Shown: positions 1 to 10,184, counted from the first letter of the stretch. The stretch is 64,000 bases of DNA from Ensifer adhaerens (GCF_028993555.1 NZ_CP118612.1:372001-436000); one strand, 5' to 3'. Notes: generated from the letters alone by a model not told the origin. A program made the numbers and translations.

Positions 1-393
1 TCAACCGCTTCTGACGGGAAGCCAGCAGATTGTCGCCGGGATATCCGCCGGTTTCGTGATTGGCATCGTCGCGTCGCTGCTGGGCGTCGCCGGGCGCGAA
101 CTCCTAATTCCGACGCTGGTTCTGCTCTTTGGCGCGGACATCAAGCTCGCCGGGAGCCTTTCACTGGCGGTGAGCCTCCCCACAATGCTCGTAGGCTTTA
201 CCCGCTACAGCCGCGACCAGAGCTTTTCGGTTTTGGGTCGCAACAGGGGATTCGTTGTCGTGAGGCCGCGGGTTCGGTCGTGGGGACGTTTGTCGGTGGA
301 TTGCTACTCGGCATCGTCCCCAACTCGGTCCTCCTTCCCGCGCTCGGCGTGATCCTGTTGCTGTCCGCCGTGAAGGTCTGGCGGCACGGCTGA
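1..393 (+). pseudogene. TauE/SafE-family sulfite exporter/permease, 3' part, frameshifted
   Basis: The open frame enters from the left edge and reads membrane-rich sequence typical of the C-terminal half of TauE/SafE permeases (GIVASLLGVAG, ELLIPTLVLLFGAD, SLAVSLPTMLVGF). Near 245-262 the family pattern leaves this frame and continues in another (GSVVGTFVGGLLLGIVP, then VILLLSAVKVWRH), ending at TGA 391-393. A one- or two-base frameshift therefore splits it. The 5' part is outside the window. The usual AGGE motif reads AGRE, a further sign of decay. Family assignment is by recognised motifs; substrate unknown. Confidence 0.75.
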
Positions 394-452
394 CAGCATT
401 TCTTCCCTAGATCAATTTGAGGTGAACGCTTTTCCAGTTCGGCTGCGTGGCC

Positions 453-1226
453 TCAGGCGACGGACCATCCACCGTCCACCAGCAGGTTCGCCCCAGTGAT
501 CAGGCTCGCAGCCGGGGACGCAAGGAAGACTACGGCACCCACCACATCATCGGTTTCACCGATCCGGCCGAGAGGAATGTGATCGAGCGTCGCCTTGCGG
601 TTATCGGCATCGGATAGAAAAGGTGCTGTACCATCCGTGTGGATGAACGTCGGCGATACCGTATTCACCGTGACGTTGTAGCATGCCCATTCGGCTGCAA
701 GGCAGCGCGTGAGGTGGTTAATTGCCGCCTTGCTCATGCAATAAATTGCCTCGCCGCGCAGCGCCACCGTACCGGCCTGTGAACTGATATTGATGATCCG
801 GCCCCCATTTCGCTCGATCATACGACGGCCCACTGCCTGGGTCATCAGGAAGGTGCCCTTGATGTTGACATTGAGTATCTCGTCAAGGTCCTTCTCCTCA
901 ACGAGTTCCGCGAGATTGCCCGGAGCCACCCCGACATTGTTGACGAGGACGTCGATCCGACCAAACGTAGCAAGCGCCGCGTCGACGGCTTGTGCGATAT
1001 GGGCCTTGTTGGGAATGTCCAGTTCAACGGGCAGAACTTTTCGTCCCGCGTCCTCGAGTTCGGCGATCAGACCCACTGACGTTGCGACATCGCGGACCCC
1101 CAAGACAATATCTGAGCCTGCTGCAGCACAGGCAAGTGCGCAAGCACGTCCAATGCCACGGCTCGCGCCCGTCACCAAAGTCACCTTGCCCTCAAGGCTG
1201 AAATCCGGCGCACTCTTCCGCATCAT
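453..1226 (-). CDS. SDR-family NAD(P)-dependent oxidoreductase
   Basis: A complete 257-residue classical short-chain dehydrogenase. Visible signatures are the cofactor loop TGASRGIG (residues 19-26), NNVG (96-99), the catalytic serines in NISSQAG (about 148-149) and YCMSK (Tyr162, Lys166). The C-terminal LLVDGGW is typical of gluconate 5-dehydrogenase or 3-oxoacyl-ACP reductase-like members, but the substrate cannot be read from sequence. A strong GAGGGAGG precedes two tandem ATG codons (1226 and 1223). It is cytoplasmic and stands alone, convergent with the broken TauE gene. Confidence 0.9.
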   Translation of the reverse strand: MMRKSAPDFSLEGKVTLVTGASRGIGRACALACAAAGSDIVLGVRDVATSVGLIAELEDAGRKVLPVELDIPNKAHIAQAVDAALATFGRIDVLVNNVGVAPGNLAELVEEKDLDEILNVNIKGTFLMTQAVGRRMIERNGGRIINISSQAGTVALRGEAIYCMSKAAINHLTRCLAAEWACYNVTVNTVSPTFIHTDGTAPFLSDADNRKATLDHIPLGRIGETDDVVGAVVFLASPAASLITGANLLVDGGWSVA

Positions 1227-1482
1227 TGCCTCCCTCGATGAAGCTCATTTATTGCAGCGTCGGCGTGCGGATGCCAGGTGTTCTGCTCATGTCGCGCACG
1301 CGAAGTCCGTCGGATCAACGTCGCGCTCGTCGAGAACGACCTTGGGGCAGTAATGCGCGGGCTGTAGGCTTGGCTCGGTGGGAAGATTGAAGCTTCCGGC
1401 CCAGTGCGGGCGCGATGCCTGACCGATCTTGGTCTTATTGAGAAGTATCGGCATGGGCGTTTCGATCTATGCTTCGTCAGAC

Positions 1483-1674
1483 CTATGGAAGTTCGATTTC
1501 ACCGTTCACCACGTGGTTGAGACGCGTGCCCTCTGCCGTCAGCGTCATGCGGACCTTCAGCTTCTTGCCGCCGAACTGCCCCTCGCGCACCGCCTCTTCG
1601 ATCTTACGCTGCGAGGTGACACCGACTTCCTTCAGGAACTTGCGGATCGACATGTTGAAGGCGTCTTCGCTCAT
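1483..1674 (-). CDS. DUF6494-like small protein
   Basis: A 63-residue protein starting MSEDAFNMSIRKFLKEVG and ending with LNHVVNGEIEL, a pattern I recognise as the small DUF6494 family of unknown function. The reading frame extends 23 codons further upstream, but the ATG at 1674 is preceded by AGGAG and matches the family start. It is soluble and mixed alpha/beta, with no catalytic motif visible. The 256 bp between it and the SDR gene show no recognisable gene. Confidence 0.7.
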   Translation of the reverse strand: MSEDAFNMSIRKFLKEVGVTSQRKIEEAVREGQFGGKKLKVRMTLTAEGTRLNHVVNGEIELP

Positions 1675-1781
1675 CGTGGAACTCCTCGGCGTCCTTGAGG
1701 GAGCAGCGTGGGCGCATGTCCTTCGCCCGAAATGCGCCGGCATAGCCCAATACGGACGTCAGCCTTGCCTCTCACCCCACG

Positions 1782-2015
1782 TTAGGAACCGACGCAACAA
1801 CTTGCGGCTCCGTTGTTGTGTCTGGCTTCCTGGATTGGCGGGCAAGGCACATCGGCAAAGGAACAGAACACACAGCAGTCCCCGGATTTTGGCCGGAGCA
1901 TCGTGCCGCATCCGTTGCAATCATAGAAAAACCGACAGTCGTCGGTGGGCATCGTTTCCGTAGCCCGCTGGCCGCAATTCGGACAGGTGAGGGTTGATTG
2001 AAGCTGTATCGTCAC
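1782..2015 (-). CDS. GDCCVxC-motif small zinc-ribbon-like protein
   Basis: About 77 residues from a GTG at 2015 (VTIQLQSTLTCPNCG); an in-frame ATG at 2099 would give 105 residues. It carries CPNCG, then CNGCG, then GDCCVFCSFADVPCPP, the hallmark of the GDCCVxC family, some members of which are selenoproteins. Here the codons are Cys, not TGA. The paired CxxC motifs suggest metal binding or a redox role. Function is unknown; homologues often occur near metal or oxidative-stress genes. The start is chosen from where family similarity begins; the ribosome site is weak. Confidence 0.65.
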   Translation of the reverse strand: MTIQLQSTLTCPNCGQRATETMPTDDCRFFYDCNGCGTMLRPKSGDCCVFCSFADVPCPPIQEARHNNGAASCCVGS

Positions 2016-2246
2016 TCTTTGTGCCTCGGCAACGGATGCTTTCAGGTGACGCCCGTCATCCATTGCTGAATAGCCTACTGGAAATATCGCCTCGTGCATA
2101 GTTTTTGCGTCATGCGCGCTAGGTCAGTCTTTCGAAAGGCTGCAATGGGCCGCCATAAGCGGACAAGGCGTTGGTTCGCTTTGGCCAAATAGCGGCCATT
2201 GCGATTGCAAGATGACCGCTATCGGAACATTGCCGATGGCGTTTGA

Positions 2247-2873
2247 CTAAATCGTTCTCAGTGACACCCGCTTCTCCAACTCGGCCGCGTGCTCCTTCCG
2301 CTCGCTGTAGCGATCAGGTGGGTCGAGGCGTCCCGCGTTAGCAGCGTGAACTTTCACCAGCTCCTCGCAGACATCCACAACGCGGTCGTAGTAGGACGAC
2401 GGTTTCATCCTGCCGTCGGCGTCGAATTCCTGGTATGCCTTGGCGACGGACGACTGGTTGGGGATCGTGACCATCCGCATCCAGCGGCCGAGTGCGCGCA
2501 TCTGGTTCAGGGGGTTGAAGGACTGGCTGCCACCGGAGACTTCCATGATCGCCAGCGTCTTGCCTTGAGTCGGCCGGATCGATCCGATCGACAGGGGAAT
2601 CCAGTCGATCTGGGCCTTCATGATGCCCGTCATCGCACCGTGGCGCTCGGGGCTGACCCACACCTGGCCTTCCGACCATTGCGACAGGTCGCGCAGCTCC
2701 TGCACTTTCGGATGGCTGACCGGAGCCTCGTCGGGAAGCGGCAGTCCCCTCGGATCGAACATCCGCACCTCGCACCCCAACCGCTCGAGCAGACGCCTGG
2801 CTTCGTGCGCGAGCAGCCGGCTATTTCGCGACGCTGTCCGTTCTGGCGGCCGATGGGCGGGCGCGTTCACCAA
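2247..2873 (-). pseudogene. arsH: ArsH-like NADPH-dependent FMN reductase with degenerate N-terminus
   Basis: Most of the 208 residues match ArsH ([65 protein letters not shown]). The N-terminal segment that normally ends in the FMN phosphate loop (GSLRERSYSR in relatives) instead reads [11 protein letters not shown], and no family-like sequence precedes it in any frame I read. It therefore looks 5'-truncated or rearranged and may not bind FMN. No arsR, arsC or arsenite transporter is nearby, which fits an orphan remnant of an arsenic operon. Confidence 0.7.
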
Positions 2874-2951
2874 AGACGCGGCGGTGGCATGCCGTTCAAG
2901 AACAGGTCATGAGTCCGTTTCCCTTCAAGGCGAGAGGTTAGTAGTCAGCCT

Positions 2952-2983
2952 CCGGCTCAAGGCGAACAACAGCTTTGAGCCGG
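2952..2983. repeat. 9-bp perfect inverted repeat upstream of arsH remnant
   Basis: CCGGCTCAA (2952-2960) pairs with TTGAGCCGG (2975-2983) across a 14-nt loop. It lies between the AKR stop (3026) and the arsH remnant, both on the minus strand. It could be a weak terminator for the AKR gene, but no U-run follows on that strand. Confidence 0.4.
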
Positions 2984-3025
2984 CCGACTGATCAGGGCCA
3001 ACGTTGGAATGGCGATTGCGTTGGT

Positions 3026-3934
<909 letters not shown>

Positions 3935-4052
3935 TTACCTGGTCTGGACCGTCCTCCACAGCGAAGCCGCGTTATGATGACGGAATATAGCTCTTGCCCA
4001 CCATGTCGATTAGGGCCAGTAATCGGGATGACGCTATAAGGATGTCTAATGA

Positions 4053-4946
4053 ATGCCGCAGGAGAACTTCAACGATCTGGTCGCTTTCGTAACGGTCGCG
4101 CGCGAGGAAAGCTTTACGCGGGCGGCCGTGAAGCTCGGAGTTTCGCAGTCTGCGCTCAGCCAGACCGTCCGAGGTCTAGAAGAGCGCTTGGGACTGCGTC
4201 TGCTGACGCGAACGACGCGCCGCGTGTCGCCGACCGCGGCGGGCGAACGACTTCTCCAAACGGCAGGTCCGCGGTTTGAGGAAATCCAGGCGGAGCTTGC
4301 GGCGCTCAGCGAGATGCGAGACAAGCCGGCGGGAACGGTCAGGATCACAGCAGGCGAGCACGCCGCGATCTCGGTCCTTGCACCTGCTCTCGAGAAGTTT
4401 CTGCCAGACAATCCCGATGTCAACGTCGAGATCACTGTCGACTACGGCCTGACCGACATCGTTGCCGAGCGCTACGATGCGGGGGTCCGGCTCGGCGAGC
4501 AGATCGCCAAGGACATGATCGCGGTCAAGATCGGTCCCGAGATGCGCATGGCCGTCGTCGGCGCTCCGTCGTATTTCCGCCAGCACCTTTGGCCGGAAGT
4601 CCCGGAGGACCTGACAGCCCACAACTGTATCCAGATCCGCATGCCGACCTACGGCAACATCCTGCCCTGGGAATTCGAGAAGGATGGCCACGAGCTTAAG
4701 GTCAGGGTCGAGGGGCAGATGGTGTTCAACAACATCGCGATGCGTCTCGATGCGGTAAGACGCGGTATTGGTCTTGCCTACATGCCCGATGACCTTGTGG
4801 AGGAAGACATTGCCAACGGAAAACTGATCCGAGTTCTTGAAGACTGGTGCGCTCCGTTCCCCGGTTATCACCTGTACTATCCGAACCGACGTCACGCTTC
4901 GCCCGCATTCGCCCTCGTCGTCGAAGCCCTCCGGTATCGGGGATAA
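4053..4946 (+). CDS. LysR-family transcriptional regulator
   Basis: A 297-residue LTTR. The N-terminal winged HTH spans roughly residues 5-64 (SFTRAAVKLGVSQSALSQTV, LEERLGLRLLTRTTRRVSPT), followed by a periplasmic-binding-protein-like effector domain (RITAGEHAAI, VDYGLTDIVAERYDAGVRLGE). It most resembles the CrgA/DmlR-like subgroup. The start is ATG 4053; an overlapping ATG at 4049 is out of frame. It is divergent from the AKR gene and lies 127 bp upstream of the exported-hydrolase gene run, so it may control either or both. Confidence 0.92.
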   Translation: MPQENFNDLVAFVTVAREESFTRAAVKLGVSQSALSQTVRGLEERLGLRLLTRTTRRVSPTAAGERLLQTAGPRFEEIQAELAALSEMRDKPAGTVRITAGEHAAISVLAPALEKFLPDNPDVNVEITVDYGLTDIVAERYDAGVRLGEQIAKDMIAVKIGPEMRMAVVGAPSYFRQHLWPEVPEDLTAHNCIQIRMPTYGNILPWEFEKDGHELKVRVEGQMVFNNIAMRLDAVRRGIGLAYMPDDLVEEDIANGKLIRVLEDWCAPFPGYHLYYPNRRHASPAFALVVEALRYRG

Positions 4947-5073
4947 GCGTAATCAACGGAACGTGATTAAGAAGTCAAGCTAATACGTTCAATCGGAAAT
5001 GGGTCCCTAATCATCTGAATGCTGCTCGGTTAGCCTCCTTCCAACTTCATGTTGCAAGGCAGGTCCACCGAAC

Positions 5074-6150
5074 ATGTTCGCCAGAACCTTCTCCGCCATC
5101 GCTCTCTCCGCACTCATCCTCTCATCAGGTGCGGCTTACGCCCAAGCGGTCTCCAAGCCGGAGCCGCTCACGATTATAGAGCAGGGCAGCTTCGCTGTTG
5201 GCGGCACGGTATCGAGCACGCCGGGAACCTACAACAACAACGCCCCGACTGCTGCAGGCCAGACACTGCATGGCGACCATGCCTACGTCTTCTACCAGGT
5301 GCCGCAGACCCCGAAGGCACTGCCGATCGTGATGCTGCACGGCGCTTACCAATCGGCCCGGAGCTGGGAAACGACCCCGGACGGTCGCGAGGGGTTCCAG
5401 AACATTTTTCTGCGCCGTGGATTCCCCGTCTATCTCGTCGATCAGCCGCGCCGTGGCCGTGCGGGGAACAGCACCGTTGCGACGACGATCGAGCCGACTC
5501 CCTACGATCAGCTTTTCTTTGACCAGTTCCGCATCGGCAAGTGGCCGAATTACTTCGCAAACGTCCAGTTCTCCGGAGAACCCGCAGCCCTCGATCAGTT
5601 CCTGCGTGCCGTCACGCCGAATACCGGACCTTACGATGCCGCAGTCATTTCGGATGCGATGTCGGCACTGTTCGACAAGACCGGTCCCGGCATCCTCTTT
5701 ACCCATTCGCAGGCCGGCGGTCCCGGTTGGCTGACGGCGATCAAGAACCCCAACGTCAAGGGCATCGTTGCCCTTGAGCCGGGCAGCGGGTTCATTTTTC
5801 CGGAAGGCGAGGTTCCGGCCGACATGCCAAGTGCCGCCGGAACGCTCAAGGGCGAGGCCGTACCCACCGCCGATTTCGAGAAACTGACCAAGCTGCCGAT
5901 CGTCATCTACTACGGCGACAATTTCCCCGTCGAGCCGACCGCCGAGCGCGGGCAGGACAATTGGCGTGTGCGCCTGGCGATGGCGAAGCTCTGGGTCGGC
6001 ACGGTCAACAAGCACGGCGGCGATGCGACGCTTGTCCATCTCCCGGATGTCGGGATCAGGGGAGGCACCCACTTCCTGATGTCGGACCTGAACAACGTCG
6101 AGATCGCCGATCAGATCTCGAAGTTCCTCGCTGACAAGAAGCTCGACTGA
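5074..6150 (+). CDS. Exported alpha/beta-hydrolase
   Basis: 358 residues beginning with a clear Sec signal peptide (LSALILSSGAAYA, cleavage near residues 23-25). The alpha/beta-hydrolase fold shows the oxyanion segment MLHGAY (residues 87-92), nucleophile Ser212 in FTHSQAGG, and a C-terminal GTHFLMSD supplying the likely catalytic His. It probably acts as a periplasmic esterase or lipase-like enzyme. It is the first gene of a same-strand run to 9500. The ribosome site is modest (AGGT). Confidence 0.85.
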   Translation: MFARTFSAIALSALILSSGAAYAQAVSKPEPLTIIEQGSFAVGGTVSSTPGTYNNNAPTAAGQTLHGDHAYVFYQVPQTPKALPIVMLHGAYQSARSWETTPDGREGFQNIFLRRGFPVYLVDQPRRGRAGNSTVATTIEPTPYDQLFFDQFRIGKWPNYFANVQFSGEPAALDQFLRAVTPNTGPYDAAVISDAMSALFDKTGPGILFTHSQAGGPGWLTAIKNPNVKGIVALEPGSGFIFPEGEVPADMPSAAGTLKGEAVPTADFEKLTKLPIVIYYGDNFPVEPTAERGQDNWRVRLAMAKLWVGTVNKHGGDATLVHLPDVGIRGGTHFLMSDLNNVEIADQISKFLADKKLD

Positions 6151-6204
6151 ACATTCTGCAGGTGGTCCCCGAGGCGGCCGGCAGAAAAGTGCAAGGAGGT
6201 CTCG

Positions 6205-7308
6205 ATGACCGAAGAAATCTTCAACGCAAGAAGACGCGAATTCCTGGGAGCATCCGCTCTCATCGTCTCCGGTGCGATCTTAGGAGTGTCCCCAATGACA
6301 ACCAAAGCTGTCGCCGCCGACTATAAACAGAACCCGTTCACGCTCGTCTACGAAGGCGCCATTACCAAGAACGAGCCCGGCAAGGTGAACATCCACCCCG
6401 TGAACTACAAGCTCAACGGGCTCAATATCGTCGCCAACGTCTACACGCCGGCGACCTACGATCCCGCACGTAAGTATCCCACTATCGTGTTGGCACACCC
6501 GAACGGCGGTGTGAAGGAGCAGACGACAGGCCTCTACGCCCAGCGGCTGGCAGAACAAGGCTTCATCACGATCACGGCCGATGCCGCCTATCAGGGTGGA
6601 AGCGGCGGCGCGCCACGCAGCACCGACAAGCCGCAGTTCCGTATCGAAGACATCCACGGAATGGCGGATTTCATCAGCGGTTTCCCAGGTGTCGACACCG
6701 CCCGTCTCGGTCTGTTCGGTATCTGCGGCGGCGGTGGCTATTCGCTGGCGGCGGCCAAGACCGACAAGCGCTTCAAGGCCGTGGCGACACTCAGCATGTT
6801 TAACTCCGGGCGCGTCCGCCGCAACGGTTTTGAGGACAGCCAGATGGACACCATTCAGCAGCGCCTGCAGCAAGCATCAACGGCCCGAGCCCAAGAAGCG
6901 GCTGGCGGTGTAGTGCTCTATTCAGGGGATGCCGATCTGACGGACGCGCAGATCGCTGCTCTGCCCTTTGACCTCTATCGCGAGGGATATGAGTATTACT
7001 GGCGCACCCACGCTCATCCAGGTTCCACCTTTCGTTACACCACAAGCAGCCTGATGGATCTGATGCGCTGGGACGCGACCGACGAGATCGCGCTCATTGA
7101 CGTGCCACTGCTCATGATCGCAGGCAGCAAGGCGGACACGCTCTACATGACCGAGGACGCCTTCTCCAAAGCGACTGGCACGAAGGACAAGGAACTCTTC
7201 AAGATCGAGGGTGCGAAGCACATCGAGACCTACTGGGTTCCCCAATATGTCGAGGCGACTTTGTCCAGACTGACGCCCTTCTTCGATCGGCACCTGGCTT
7301 CCGCGTAA
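6205..7308 (+). CDS. Tat-exported alpha/beta-hydrolase with cysteine at the nucleophile elbow
   Basis: 367 residues. The N-terminus carries RRREFLGAS (9-17) followed by a hydrophobic stretch, typical of Tat export. The body resembles YcjY/dienelactone-hydrolase-like proteins: LAHPNGG (97-102), then GICGGGGYS with Cys174 where serine hydrolases have Ser, and a late IEGAKHIETYW holding the likely His. A cysteine nucleophile is known in dienelactone hydrolases; the substrate here is unknown. AAGGAGGT directly precedes ATG 6205, and it is 54 bp downstream of the first hydrolase. Confidence 0.85.
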   Translation: MTEEIFNARRREFLGASALIVSGAILGVSPMTTKAVAADYKQNPFTLVYEGAITKNEPGKVNIHPVNYKLNGLNIVANVYTPATYDPARKYPTIVLAHPNGGVKEQTTGLYAQRLAEQGFITITADAAYQGGSGGAPRSTDKPQFRIEDIHGMADFISGFPGVDTARLGLFGICGGGGYSLAAAKTDKRFKAVATLSMFNSGRVRRNGFEDSQMDTIQQRLQQASTARAQEAAGGVVLYSGDADLTDAQIAALPFDLYREGYEYYWRTHAHPGSTFRYTTSSLMDLMRWDATDEIALIDVPLLMIAGSKADTLYMTEDAFSKATGTKDKELFKIEGAKHIETYWVPQYVEATLSRLTPFFDRHLASA

Positions 7309-7397
7309 GAACCCTTCCGAACGACCGCCCCGCGTGCCCCGCAGCCCTTAGGCCCAGCCGACTTCCTGGGGGCGACAGCATATCGAGAGGAACAAAC

Positions 7398-7808
7398 TTG
7401 CAAAAACTCATCTCAGGAATCCTTGGCGCCGCCATCGTCTTCGGAGCCGGATTGGAGGTAACCATGGCGCAGGACGCAGGATCGAACCGTGAATCCGCGA
7501 AGTCCCGCACCCAGCAACTGATGGGCGACATCGCGCCGAAACTGGCGGAGCTGACGGATGACGTCCTCTACGCCGACATCTGGGAACGTCCGCAGCTCTC
7601 CCAGCGTGACCGCAGCCTGATGACGGTCAGCGCGCTGATCGCACTCAATCGACCCGATCAGCTCAGGGCGCATCTCGTCCGAGCAAAGGCGAATGGCCTC
7701 AGCGAGGAGCAGCTCGTTGAGACGATCACCCACATGGCCTTCTATTCCGGCTGGCCTAGTGCGGTGTCTGCGCTTGCCATCGCCAAGGACGTTTTCGCGG
7801 AGAATTAG
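7398..7808 (+). CDS. Carboxymuconolactone decarboxylase-family protein, probably exported
   Basis: 136 residues from a TTG at 7398, giving a signal-peptide-like N-terminus ([12 protein letters not shown] ... TMAQ). An alternative start at ATG 7464 follows a strong GGAGGT and would give a cytosolic 114-residue form. The core ([44 protein letters not shown]) is the CMD fold. No CxxC peroxidase pair is present, so an AhpD-like antioxidant role is unlikely. Other proteins of this gene run are exported, which favours the TTG start. Confidence 0.8.
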   Translation: MQKLISGILGAAIVFGAGLEVTMAQDAGSNRESAKSRTQQLMGDIAPKLAELTDDVLYADIWERPQLSQRDRSLMTVSALIALNRPDQLRAHLVRAKANGLSEEQLVETITHMAFYSGWPSAVSALAIAKDVFAEN

Positions 7809-7809
7809 A

Positions 7810-8301
7810 ATGACCACCAAGTCTCTGATCACAGCCGCCATGGCGCTCGGTGCCACCACTGCCTTCGCCGAACCTGAGCGCAAGGTTTCTGTGATGCGTG
7901 CGAGCTCGCAGGAGGCGACGGCCGGCGCGCCAGAACACTTCACCGGTTCCGTGAAAGTGCAGTCTCGCTTCCAGGCGACTCCACCAGCCCGTTCCGGAGG
8001 AGGACTGGTGGCCTTCGAACCCGCCGCCCGCACCGCCTGGCACACCCACCCGTTGGGCCAGACCCTGATCGTCACGGACGGTGCAGGACTGGTCCAGCAC
8101 TGGGGAGGCGACATTCAGGAGATTGGACCCGGCGACGTCGTCTGGATACCGCCGGGCGTCAAGCACTGGCACGGAGCCGCTTCCGAACAACGCATGTCAC
8201 ATATCGCCATCGCCGAATCCCTGGACGGCAAGACCGTCGACTGGATGGAGCACGTCAGCGACGAACAATACGGACAGAACAGCGGAGATGTCGGTGAGTA
8301 G
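7810..8301 (+). CDS. Exported cupin-domain protein
   Basis: 163 residues from ATG 7810, directly after the preceding stop codon. A Sec signal peptide ([14 protein letters not shown]) is followed by one cupin barrel with metal ligands His78, His80 and Gln84 (AWHTHPLGQ) and His119 (PGVKHWHGA). Such quercetinase-like cupins pair with CMD proteins in many proteobacteria. The chemistry is unknown. The 3' end overlaps the next gene by 14 bp, implying translational coupling. Confidence 0.87.
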   Translation: MTTKSLITAAMALGATTAFAEPERKVSVMRASSQEATAGAPEHFTGSVKVQSRFQATPPARSGGGLVAFEPAARTAWHTHPLGQTLIVTDGAGLVQHWGGDIQEIGPGDVVWIPPGVKHWHGAASEQRMSHIAIAESLDGKTVDWMEHVSDEQYGQNSGDVGE

Positions 8302-8767
8302 TATTCTGAGAGCTTTCGGTGCTGCCACAGTCGTGGCCACCAGCGTCTTGCTGGTCGGCATACAGGTTCAGGCCGAACCGACGCGCGCGACGATGCCCGA
8401 TATCGACAAGCTCGTTCAATACACGACGGTGACCCGTGGCGAAGTCACCGAACATATCATGACGACCCGCGAAGCCATCGAGGCGGTCAAAGCCGGGGAG
8501 CCGATTCCGAATGGCACCCAAGTCGCGCTGGTCGATTACCGCGACGGTGAGGTTTTTCGCTACTTCATCATGGAAAAGGGGGAGAACTGGGGACAGGACT
8601 ACGACGAGAGCCGTCGCACCGCCGACTGGCAGTTCCAGTGGTTCAAGCCGGACGGCACGATCAACATGGACGAGAACACTGCACGCTGTCAGCGGTGCCA
8701 TACATCACGGTCGGACAGGGAGTTCCTCTACACGTTCAACGACATGCGTCGGTTCGAGTTCGAATGA
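8288..8767 (+). CDS. Cytochrome P460-like c-type haem protein
   Basis: 159 residues with a signal peptide ([17 protein letters not shown]). One covalent haem site, CQRCH (Cys134, Cys137, His138), lies near the C-terminus as in cytochrome P460, after a domain with [20 protein letters not shown]. Family members oxidise hydroxylamine or detoxify NO, or are of unknown function; I could not place the P460 cross-linking Lys with certainty. The start ATG 8288 lies inside the cupin gene. Confidence 0.78.
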   Translation: MSVSSILRAFGAATVVATSVLLVGIQVQAEPTRATMPDIDKLVQYTTVTRGEVTEHIMTTREAIEAVKAGEPIPNGTQVALVDYRDGEVFRYFIMEKGENWGQDYDESRRTADWQFQWFKPDGTINMDENTARCQRCHTSRSDREFLYTFNDMRRFEFE

Positions 8768-8801
8768 AAGCGCTCCAAGCAAATAGGTCGGGAGGCACGG
8801 A

Positions 8802-9500
8802 GTGACGACTGTGTTCCGCGTTCGCCTCCTTCTTGATCTTATTACCGTCGGGCTGATCATTACATGTCTCGCCTACTGGTGGCTCGACAACCTGTCCCAC
8901 GAAGTCTTTGGAACGGCGCTGTTCGCGTTGGTACTCGGCCACAACGCGTTCAACAGGCGTTGGTATCGAAACGTTCGAAAGAGCAGGCGTGATCCTGTCC
9001 GGACATTCAACATCTTCACGATCATCTGCCTGGCGATCGCGATGCTTGTCATGTTTGCGACGAGCCTGCTGATCTCGCGTGATCTCTTCGCGTTCGCTTC
9101 GTTGGATGGGGCGTTTGCAGTCCGGGAGATCCACATGTTCGCAGGATACTGGACGTTGTTGATCGTCGCGATCCATCTGGGAACACGCTGGATGGTCGTG
9201 ATGAACACGTTCCGCTCGATGTTGGGTCTTTCCTCCCCGAGTGCCGCCCGCACTATAGTTCTTCGGGCGGCTGCCGTGGCCATTGCGATTTGGGGCGTGA
9301 GAAGTTCACTCGAGATGGCGTTCGGTTCGAAACTGATGCTGACCTACTCGCTCGATATGTGGGATTTCAATGAAAACACAGTCGGCTTTTTCATGAACTA
9401 CGCATCGATCGTCGGGCTTTACGCAGCGCTGGTCCACTACGGTCTTGGCTTGCTGGGAGCGGTCAGAGCAAGTGGGCGCGAAAACCGCCAACGTGGGTGA
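8802..9500 (+). CDS. DUF4405-like haem-b-type membrane protein
   Basis: 232 residues from a GTG at 8802 with GGAGG just upstream. Several hydrophobic helices and conserved histidines are visible (LSHEVFGTALFALVLGH, REIHMFAGYWTLLIVAIH, ALVHYGLG). This is the pattern of DUF4405 proteins, distantly like the di-haem b-type subunits of membrane dehydrogenases. It may pass electrons between the quinone pool and the exported P460-like cytochrome encoded 34 bp upstream (inference). It is the last gene of the run. Confidence 0.75.
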   Translation: MTTVFRVRLLLDLITVGLIITCLAYWWLDNLSHEVFGTALFALVLGHNAFNRRWYRNVRKSRRDPVRTFNIFTIICLAIAMLVMFATSLLISRDLFAFASLDGAFAVREIHMFAGYWTLLIVAIHLGTRWMVVMNTFRSMLGLSSPSAARTIVLRAAAVAIAIWGVRSSLEMAFGSKLMLTYSLDMWDFNENTVGFFMNYASIVGLYAALVHYGLGLLGAVRASGRENRQRG

Positions 9501-10130
9501 GCGGGATGACCGCTAATGCCGCGGAGCTGCCAACTTGCCTAGTTGGTCGAATGTCCGCGTCCGGCCAGCAACTGCCGACTTGAGGGTGCAGTGCTGCGTT
9601 CCGGACTTCGCATGAGGGTCAGAGAGAGCCGTTCTTCCACGGAGCCCTGTGCCCGGCTTGTTGCGACGATGTTCGCCTTCTGGGCCAAGAAGATGGTGTT
9701 GTCTAATCGCTCGGCATAGATCAAGCTCTTTTTGACATGCTCAGCAACGGTCGGCCGCATCGCTCATCAGGGAGCGCTTGAGGCGCTTTACCTCGAGCGG
9801 AATAACGAGATGTGGTCGCCAAGATCGGAGTAAAGCGCAGGATCATCCGGACGCCTCGCGAGCGCTGCGGCGATTTCCTGGTTTAACTCAATCTCTTCAA
9901 CCGTCCCGTCAGATCCGAGGTGGATACTTTGGCGACATTTCTTCAGATTTGATGCGGTGCCTCTGGAAGATTTGTGATGCCTGGCTGTACCGGGATGGGC
10001 ATTTTAGCCCCCGAACCATGGTTTGAGCGCCCTGGAGCGCGGCACGCCATTCGGCCGGGACGAGCATTTGATGCCATCGTAGTTCTCGGTTGGGGCATCT
10101 ATGTTGAAACGCCCTGTTCGAAAATGGCCC
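9501..10130. other. Sparse region, no confident gene
   Basis: No recognised coding region. A minus-strand frame at 9539-9760 (73 codons, starting MRPTVAEHVKK) has some coding-like composition, but I cannot assign a family. Nothing here looks like an intact IS element. Confidence 0.4.
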
Positions 10131-10184
10131 TGCCGGCGTGATTTTGATCGACGTCAAAGAGGAACTTGCACCATTATGTGATTG
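10131..10184 (+). repeat. Promoter-module repeat, copy A
   Basis: A 54-bp segment matching 25897-25950 at 47 of 54 positions without gaps. It contains a FixK box and a downstream TATGTGATTG that could serve as a -10 region. Conservation reaches both sides of the box, so it is a duplicated or co-conserved promoter rather than a chance box. Confidence 0.75.
10144..10157. promoter_or_regulatory. FixK/FNR-type box (TTGATCGACGTCAA)
   Basis: Matches TTGA-N6-TCAA exactly. A -10-like TATGTG lies at 10175-10180, spacing consistent with a class II FNR/FixK promoter reading right. The first recognised gene downstream is the USP at 10625, leaving an unusually long leader of about 430 bp. Confidence 0.75.
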
